From Metallyticus violacea (taxonomy: Eukaryota > Arthropoda > Insecta > Mantodea > Metallyticidae), in assembly GCA_030762175.1 (NCBI GenBank), contig CM060834.1, positions 26,770,001 to 26,834,000 on the forward strand: DNA of 64,000 bases, in the 5' to 3' direction. Every line of letters starts with the position of its first letter. Positions within the stretch are counted from its first letter, which is position 1. The notes beneath the pieces are model-generated. The model saw only the letters and a program-made list of their open reading frames with translations. It had not been told where the DNA came from and did no database searches. Below are positions 59,060-64,000 of this stretch, piece by piece. The position numbers and the translations under genes were made by a program.

Positions 59060-59640
59060 GACCCTTTTTTTTGTGTCTTTTCCCCTTCAAAATGCTGATG
59101 GATTATCCTCTATGCCCTGACAAAAGCACGGACGTCCTACCCAACTCTCGTTTGTTACTTCCTACTTGCCCCAAGTTCCCCTCTCTCGCGGTGATCTTTA
59201 TCACCAATAAACCACCATTTATCCACGTCTTTGGTAACAAGCTCGGGATTCCCCCCCTCCGTAACGCTTGGATGAAAGTACGTGGTTTGTATTTTTGGGC
59301 GAGTTTTTGGTACAATTCATTACCTCCACGTTCGTGACTAAAGGTTGACCATCTTCAAAGTTTCGACTTTAAGCATAAAAAAGTTGCGTTTGTTTTGTAA
59401 GTCAAAGCAACTTCTGGGCCGCATTTTAAATTTATCGGTTTATTCTCGGGTTTTACAATGTCGTAGATATTTTCTTGCAACAATAATGTATCTTCTGCGG
59501 CCTTCTCTGTTCTCTCTGTTTCTAAACCTCTTTCATTGTTTGATAATTACCTGTATCGTTCTCCTTTTCTTCCTTAGAAATAGAATTATTTGTAAATTTG
59601 CTTCTTGAGTTTTTTGCTTAACGACGCCAAAAAACCATGT
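59060..59640 (+). mobile_element. Probable LINE reverse-transcriptase C-terminal relic
   Basis: An 88-codon frame (59071-59337) contains LPTCPKFPSLAVIFITNK, ends GLYFWASFWYNSLPPRS, and the next few codons give FDFKHKKVAF. The LwNSLPp...v.....FK.kv ending is typical of jockey/R1-like ORF2. Only the tail is recognisable. Confidence 0.35.
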
Positions 59641-59839
59641 CGCCTCTTTCTCTAATATTTCTTGTCTGTCATGTTATTAGCTTAAAGGTGAGGTCTGTTA
59701 AAGGACACCAAAATGGAAAATAGATAAAAATACTAATTTTATATTTTTGCTCTTAAGAGTTACTTTAAAGCCCCGTAGAACCTCCATATGAAGTTTCATA
59801 GGCCCATGTCCTTTAGAACACATGTTTAACATACAACGG

Positions 59840-60645
59840 GTTAGACGCTAGTCAACGTGAAGGCTTCGTGTACTTGGGCATTGCTTTTACGATGAACGGA
59901 CAATGGACCAAGTGTACTGACTTTACAAAGCATAAAGCAGTAGTGAAGGCAGCAGAATCCCAGACATGCTTGTAGGTGTACTGCAAAGCCCTTATTGGGG
60001 TATCAGTAAAATGTACAAAGACATATGAGGCAAATTTTGGGGATGGGAATAAACTGCGAGTGAGGACATGTTTTCTGAAACGAATTTGGGAGCTGAGGAG
60101 ACGCGTAAAATCAGAGTAGTAAAGTACTGGAAACCAAACTTCAATTATAGCATTGTGTTACCATAAGAGCTAGGAATGGGAGGAAACATGAATTGGGCAT
60201 CCAAATTTAGAAAAAAAAAAAAGCTAGAAATTATTGGTTTGGTTCTGTTTGGATGGCATGTCAGGAACAGAAAGATCGCATGGAGGAAGGTTAAGAACTC
60301 TTGATGGATGTGGAGAGGCAGCAGACAATTGCGCAATGCAGAGAGGTGATTTTTCTGGAAGTACAATCGGAGCTAAAATGGATCATGGAGCAATACATTA
60401 AAAAAATGGCCAGACTAACTAGAGAGAAATTCTTTCAGACTATGGGAATGACGATGAGTAAGATCACTGACAAATATGAGCGGAGGATTTGCTCCATATG
60501 TGAAGAAGGGAGATCATGGACGCTTATTGTAGGTGAATACAGAAGAATGCTGGGCTCTGCTGGCAGGCAAAGCTGGAGAGATTAGATACATTTCTGATGA
60601 AAGTGAGATAGTTCAGGTCTGAAAAGGTTGATAACCGGAGGGGTT
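59840..60645 (+). mobile_element. Non-LTR RT 3' relic, family F
   Basis: 59850-59950 reads EGFVYLGIAFTMNGQW and TKCTDFTKHKAVVKAAE, the RT thumb (F.YLG..f...g.w......i..k...A...). From 60250 it carries AWRKVKNSWWMW-like and NAERW pieces and an open 94-codon stretch (60301-60585), homologous to the minus strand at 27440-28095. Stops and shifts make it inactive. Clade unclear. Confidence 0.55.
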
Positions 60646-60649
60646 TGGA

Positions 60650-62075
60650 GAGAAACAAATTGATTGAGTTCAGCTGTGTCATTTCTTTAAGATTTCTTTA
60701 CATTTTACATTTTTTAATATTTTTAAAATTAATAAATCGTTGTGCTGCTTTCATTTCATTTTATTTTTATTTATCTATTTAATAAGTAAACTTCTATTTT
60801 AAATCCCTATCTCTTTGCCCTAAACTTTCAGGTATTCAAAATTTAAAATACCCTTTTCTTGGTTTTAAATTGTAGTATGATTGTCTGCACCCAAAATCTG
60901 ACTCGCACCATCATTTTTATGTACATCACTGAAACCTTTAGAGACATTTTATAGACCCTGCTTCATAAAAGTTAGCATGCATTTTTCTGTAAAAAGAGAA
61001 ACATATTAAACATTTTTTTAGTACAATGAGTTACTAATTTTTCCAAGATTGTTCATTTTAATGTATACTTTTTTTTTAACTTGCCAACTGTCATAATTAA
61101 AAATCCAGGTTACTTTTATGTAATTTGTTTGTACTGGTAATACCCAAAAACCAAAACAATGTGTGTTCAAAATCTAAAATTTCTAGATTTAAGCGTTCAA
61201 AATTTCCAAATTTTTACTTCGGTGTCCTCTTAAAATAATTTGCAATTTCTTAAGCTATTCTGAAATGCATTGCAAGCATTGGACACCTCCATAGGTATAT
61301 AATGACACAAAATATTCTAAATGGAATCATTTTAACACAAATACTCCTTGCACTTAATTTCTTCATTATGAAAGTGAAACATTTTATTTCTGTATAACTC
61401 ATAATTTATAGCTACTTAATGTTTTCTAGGTATAAGACTTGCAGGGAAATTAAAGTTCAAAATTTCATGTAAAATTAACGATAACCACTCTACTCTTATC
61501 TTAACCATAAACTTCTTATGTTGATGTGGTAAGAGTTTAATCATTGAAAATTAAGGCAAGAATCCCCACAATTTTTTATTAATTTGGTTTGAATTTCTTT
61601 AAACCATCTTTTACATCTTTGTCACAACATGATATTCATCATTTTTATGCATTTCATGGAATATCTGCTGCTTTAAAAGCTATATTAAGTATTTGAAACT
61701 ATGGTTTGGTATTTCAAATAAATGCTAAGACCAAAGTAAAATAAGTACCTTAACAGCTGCCTAGGCACCTACGGTCGAGCATAGAAGTTTCCAGGTCGCC
61801 TTAGCAGGTATAAAAAACTACAATTGGTTTGGTAGCCTAGAGGTACTAGCTTTCTTATTTGGGACGAAAACCTCTGTGAAAATGCAGAACGTCCTACGCG
61901 GTTGGTATGCCAGTCACAGTGGTTGCTTCACGCACGATTCTGCCCCGTCGAGCCTCCCATTAAGTGGGTTACTATTTATAACCAGGAACCGTGAATATTC
62001 GGGGCATCCAGGAATAAAGCATAATGACGGTATTTGAGGTACCTTAGACTTCAGACCGGTAATTTAATAGGAAAC
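60650..62075. other. Intergenic, very AT-rich
   Basis: No gene seen. 61780-62010 is less AT-rich with no recognised content. Confidence 0.5.
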
Positions 62076-62082
62076 ATTCAGA

Positions 62083-62337
62083 TTATCTCTTGAAATATCT
62101 CTGCGTATCTTGTGAACGCCAAGTAACGTAGTACGCCTTTACAAATGCCCATGCTACTATTGTTAAAATGACCGAAGACTGCATGTGCGAATAAGCAGTA
62201 AATGCAGTAAAGCCTACTTTATTTTCAGAGTAGCAGAAGAAATAAGTAATCCGCACTTGAGTCCAAGCTGTGTAAGACAGAGGGTTGGCACAACTGTCGA
62301 GTAATATTTGTGGCGGGTAAGTTTTCTCAGGTTTCAT
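62083..62337 (-). CDS. Unrecognised 84-codon frame with one possible membrane segment
   Basis: Starts at an ATG (62337) and ends TGA. MKPEKTYPPQILLDSCANPL is followed by SYTAWTQVRITYFFCYSEN, then a hydrophobic segment (SSVILTIVAWAFVKAYYV, about residues 54-71) and a basic C-terminus. Composition looks protein-like. The SCANPLSYTAW part recalls the NPxxY end of a G-protein-coupled receptor helix 7, but the rest does not support that. Function unknown; may be chance. Confidence 0.22.
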   Translation of the reverse strand: MKPEKTYPPQILLDSCANPLSYTAWTQVRITYFFCYSENKVGFTAFTAYSHMQSSVILTIVAWAFVKAYYVTWRSQDTQRYFKR

Positions 62338-62456
62338 CCATTAATTTTATTTCATCAACATATTCCACTTCTCATTGCCTCGCTTTTCATTCTATTTAGT
62401 ATATCATTTAATAAAAACCTTCTAGTGGACAGGTACTGGCAGAACTTTGTTGTTGC

Positions 62457-62694
62457 ATAGTGTTTAACGCAAGTACTGAGGTATCACAGGCGGTGAACAC
62501 TGACAATACATGTGATGAAATGATAAATGATTTATTTTTTAAAGGAAGTAAACTTTCCATTTTAGGGTACCTCCCCGGCATTTGGCATTTACGAAAACTG
62601 TGGAAAACCTGAACAAAACGTCAGTCGGGAGGACGGTTCTAGTGGATCTTCCGCTCACGGTCAGCGCCGTAACGACCTCGGCCACAGGTGGTGG
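62457..62694 (-). mobile_element. SINE family B copy
   Basis: The minus strand reads CCACCACCTGTGGCCGAGGT, a gap in the anticodon region, and the body to GCGTTAAACACTATG. Older and with small deletions. Confidence 0.87.
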
Positions 62695-62699
62695 TGAGC

Positions 62700-63525
62700 C
62701 ACTGGTGAAAACTTTCTAATGCATATGAGAATTGATTCCAATGTTTCATTTCTGAGTATTTTAGTTGATCTAAAGCGTTTATTTTTACCTCACTTTTCAA
62801 AATACACTGCTTGAATACTGCACATTTCCCAGCGATACTCTAGCATTTCCAAAGCTTCCAGAAAGATCACTTCGTGCTTCCGAACGTAACCGAAGTCACA
62901 GGCAGGCCCCTACAAGCCTTGTAATTGCACTACATTACATAGTGTGCTTGCGTGTAGTATTGCCATAAATTAACCTTCAATGAAACATTTGTTTCTTCAT
63001 GAAAACCATAGAAGCTTATCAGTTTCTTCATTAAAGCCAAAAATTAAATAAGTACTGGATTTTTATTGATTAAACGAAAAACGGTCGGGAGCTGTTTCCT
63101 AATATCAAAGCGTATCGCAAACAACAGCTTTCACGTTCCAACCTCAAAGTGTCCAGGAGGTTTAAGGCAATTGCTTCATAGATATATGTATGAGGCAATC
63201 TGCGTTCGAATCTCTCACAAGTTCTACACTTGTTATTTTAATTTTTTCGTTGTTTGTACAACCAGTGCAAACAGGTTTAATGTTTAAATATAAGAGGAAG
63301 TTTTAATGCTTGCAGCTTTAAAATGTATATTGCTGCCTTAAGGTCTTTGCACATTAGCCTTAAACTTAAATGCGTACATTTGGCAGACAGTTCGTCCCAA
63401 GTAAAATAAACAAACAAAACATTAAAAAAGCATAAAAAAGCCTAATATCCAGTTCGATATCCTTCATGCTCAAAAAACTTGTTAATTCTTCTAGGCATGG
63501 GGTCTACCAGCAAAAAATTAACGTT
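62700..63525. other. Intergenic, AT-rich
   Basis: No gene recognised; short frames only. Confidence 0.5.
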
Positions 63526-63529
63526 TTCT

Positions 63530-63852
63530 TCTGTTAGAGCGCAAACTGGAGCGCCGAGCCCACCTTCCTTTGAAATTGATTATTCCCCTCTTTAAACATT
63601 CTAAGCTATCAGCTTCGAGCTGTGCTTAATTACATACACAGCAGCATCTCGTGTCATTCCATTTTGCTGTAGGAGAATTAAACACGTTTCAACTTGCACG
63701 CCGCTCACATGCAGGTAAGTGACAACCAAGAAACCAATGTCACGTGTACATTACGCATTAAGCTAACAAAATATTGTAAAGTTAAATTATAGTGCGAGAA
63801 ATAACGCCTGTAAAAAGATATGCTCATTCGTTATGTAACAGCCGCCCTCGTA
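63530..63852 (-). mobile_element. Mariner-like 5' end with terminal repeat
   Basis: The minus strand starts TACGAGGGCGGCTGTTACAT and follows the 5' region of the 15761 and 52690 elements (TTTCTCGCACTATAATTTAA; then AATGTTTAAAGAGGGGAATA, ATTTCAAAGGAAGG, CTCCAGTTTGCGCTCTAAC). It stops at about 63530, within the helix-turn-helix region. The terminal bases differ from the other copies, so it is a separate subfamily or a diverged copy. Confidence 0.7.
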
Positions 63853-63867
63853 TATAATTTACTTTTT

Positions 63868-63899
63868 ACCACCGCCACCGCCACCGCCACCGCCACCGT
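63868..63899. repeat. (CCACCG)n short array
   Basis: Five units of CACCGC and a degenerate end. Confidence 0.9.
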
Positions 63900-63911
63900 T
63901 ACCATCATCGA

Positions 63912-64000
63912 CGAGTGGACGAGGTGGTTAAGGCACGGACTAATGAACGGGAGGTCTGCGGTTTGAATCCCGCAGGACCACCCTCCCTGACCGGGTTTTT
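63912..64000 (+). mobile_element. SINE family B 5' part, cut by window edge
   Basis: Head GAGTGGACGAGGTGGTTAAGGC, box B GGTTTGAATCCCGC and GACCACCCTCCCTGACCGGG; the remainder lies beyond the window. Confidence 0.88.

Noticed and set aside
62083..62337. G-protein-coupled receptor helix 7 exon
   Set aside because: Only a loose NPLSY word fits; no conserved neighbouring residues, so it is listed as unknown only.

Overview
The window looks like non-coding, repeat-rich nuclear DNA from an arthropod, most likely an insect with a large genome. It is AT-rich, has no operon-like gene packing, and carries tRNA-derived SINEs, mariner/Tc1 transposons, jockey/RTE-like LINE relics and many microsatellites. 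I cannot name the species. No complete gene is visible and there is nothing prokaryotic: no operons, CRISPR arrays or rRNA. Nearly all the open frames that can be drawn here are short, lie inside repeats, or are microsatellite translations.

Layout. 0-7 kb holds LINE 3' relics, one copy each of SINE family B and family A, a transposase relic, an unclassified repeat with an internal ~140 bp tandem array, and a hairpin MITE inside a TA microsatellite. 7.2-8.2 kb is the best host-gene candidate: two phase-compatible coding exons with splice signals, the last of which lies in a perfect 348 bp tandem duplication, followed by AATAAA. 9.4-17.5 kb holds decayed mariner and Tc1 copies, a mariner with both ends (15761-16905), and SINE B copies with target-site duplications. 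19.2-19.9 kb is a degraded copy of a widespread uncharacterised arthropod protein family, and 21.3-21.9 kb a very long TATG microsatellite. 23-28 kb holds LINE relics, SINEs and an unrecognised intact 112-codon frame. 28-48 kb is mostly AT-rich intergenic DNA with SINEs, a LINE RNase H tail, several transposase relics and two CpG-rich islands. 47.4-48.3 kb is a short transposon with both terminal inverted repeats. 51.3-52.0 kb has a 53 bp minisatellite and a SINE nested in another SINE. 52.7-60.6 kb has two mariner pieces in opposite orientation, a hairpin between long direct repeats, and two LINE relics. The last 2 kb has SINE B copies and a mariner 5' end.

How it works together. This is mainly a graveyard of mobile elements. 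Two tRNA-like SINE families (A, ~290 bp, and B, ~270 bp) make up most dispersed copies. Both have a pol III-type head, and family A also has a conserved 3' hairpin. Old DNA transposons and LINE 3' ends fill much of the rest. The points worth following are the duplicated terminal exon at 7.2-8.2 kb, the unrecognised open frames near 25 kb, 40.7 kb and 62 kb, the tandem-array repeat shared by 5.4-6.4 kb and 33.7-34.1 kb, and the two foldback elements.
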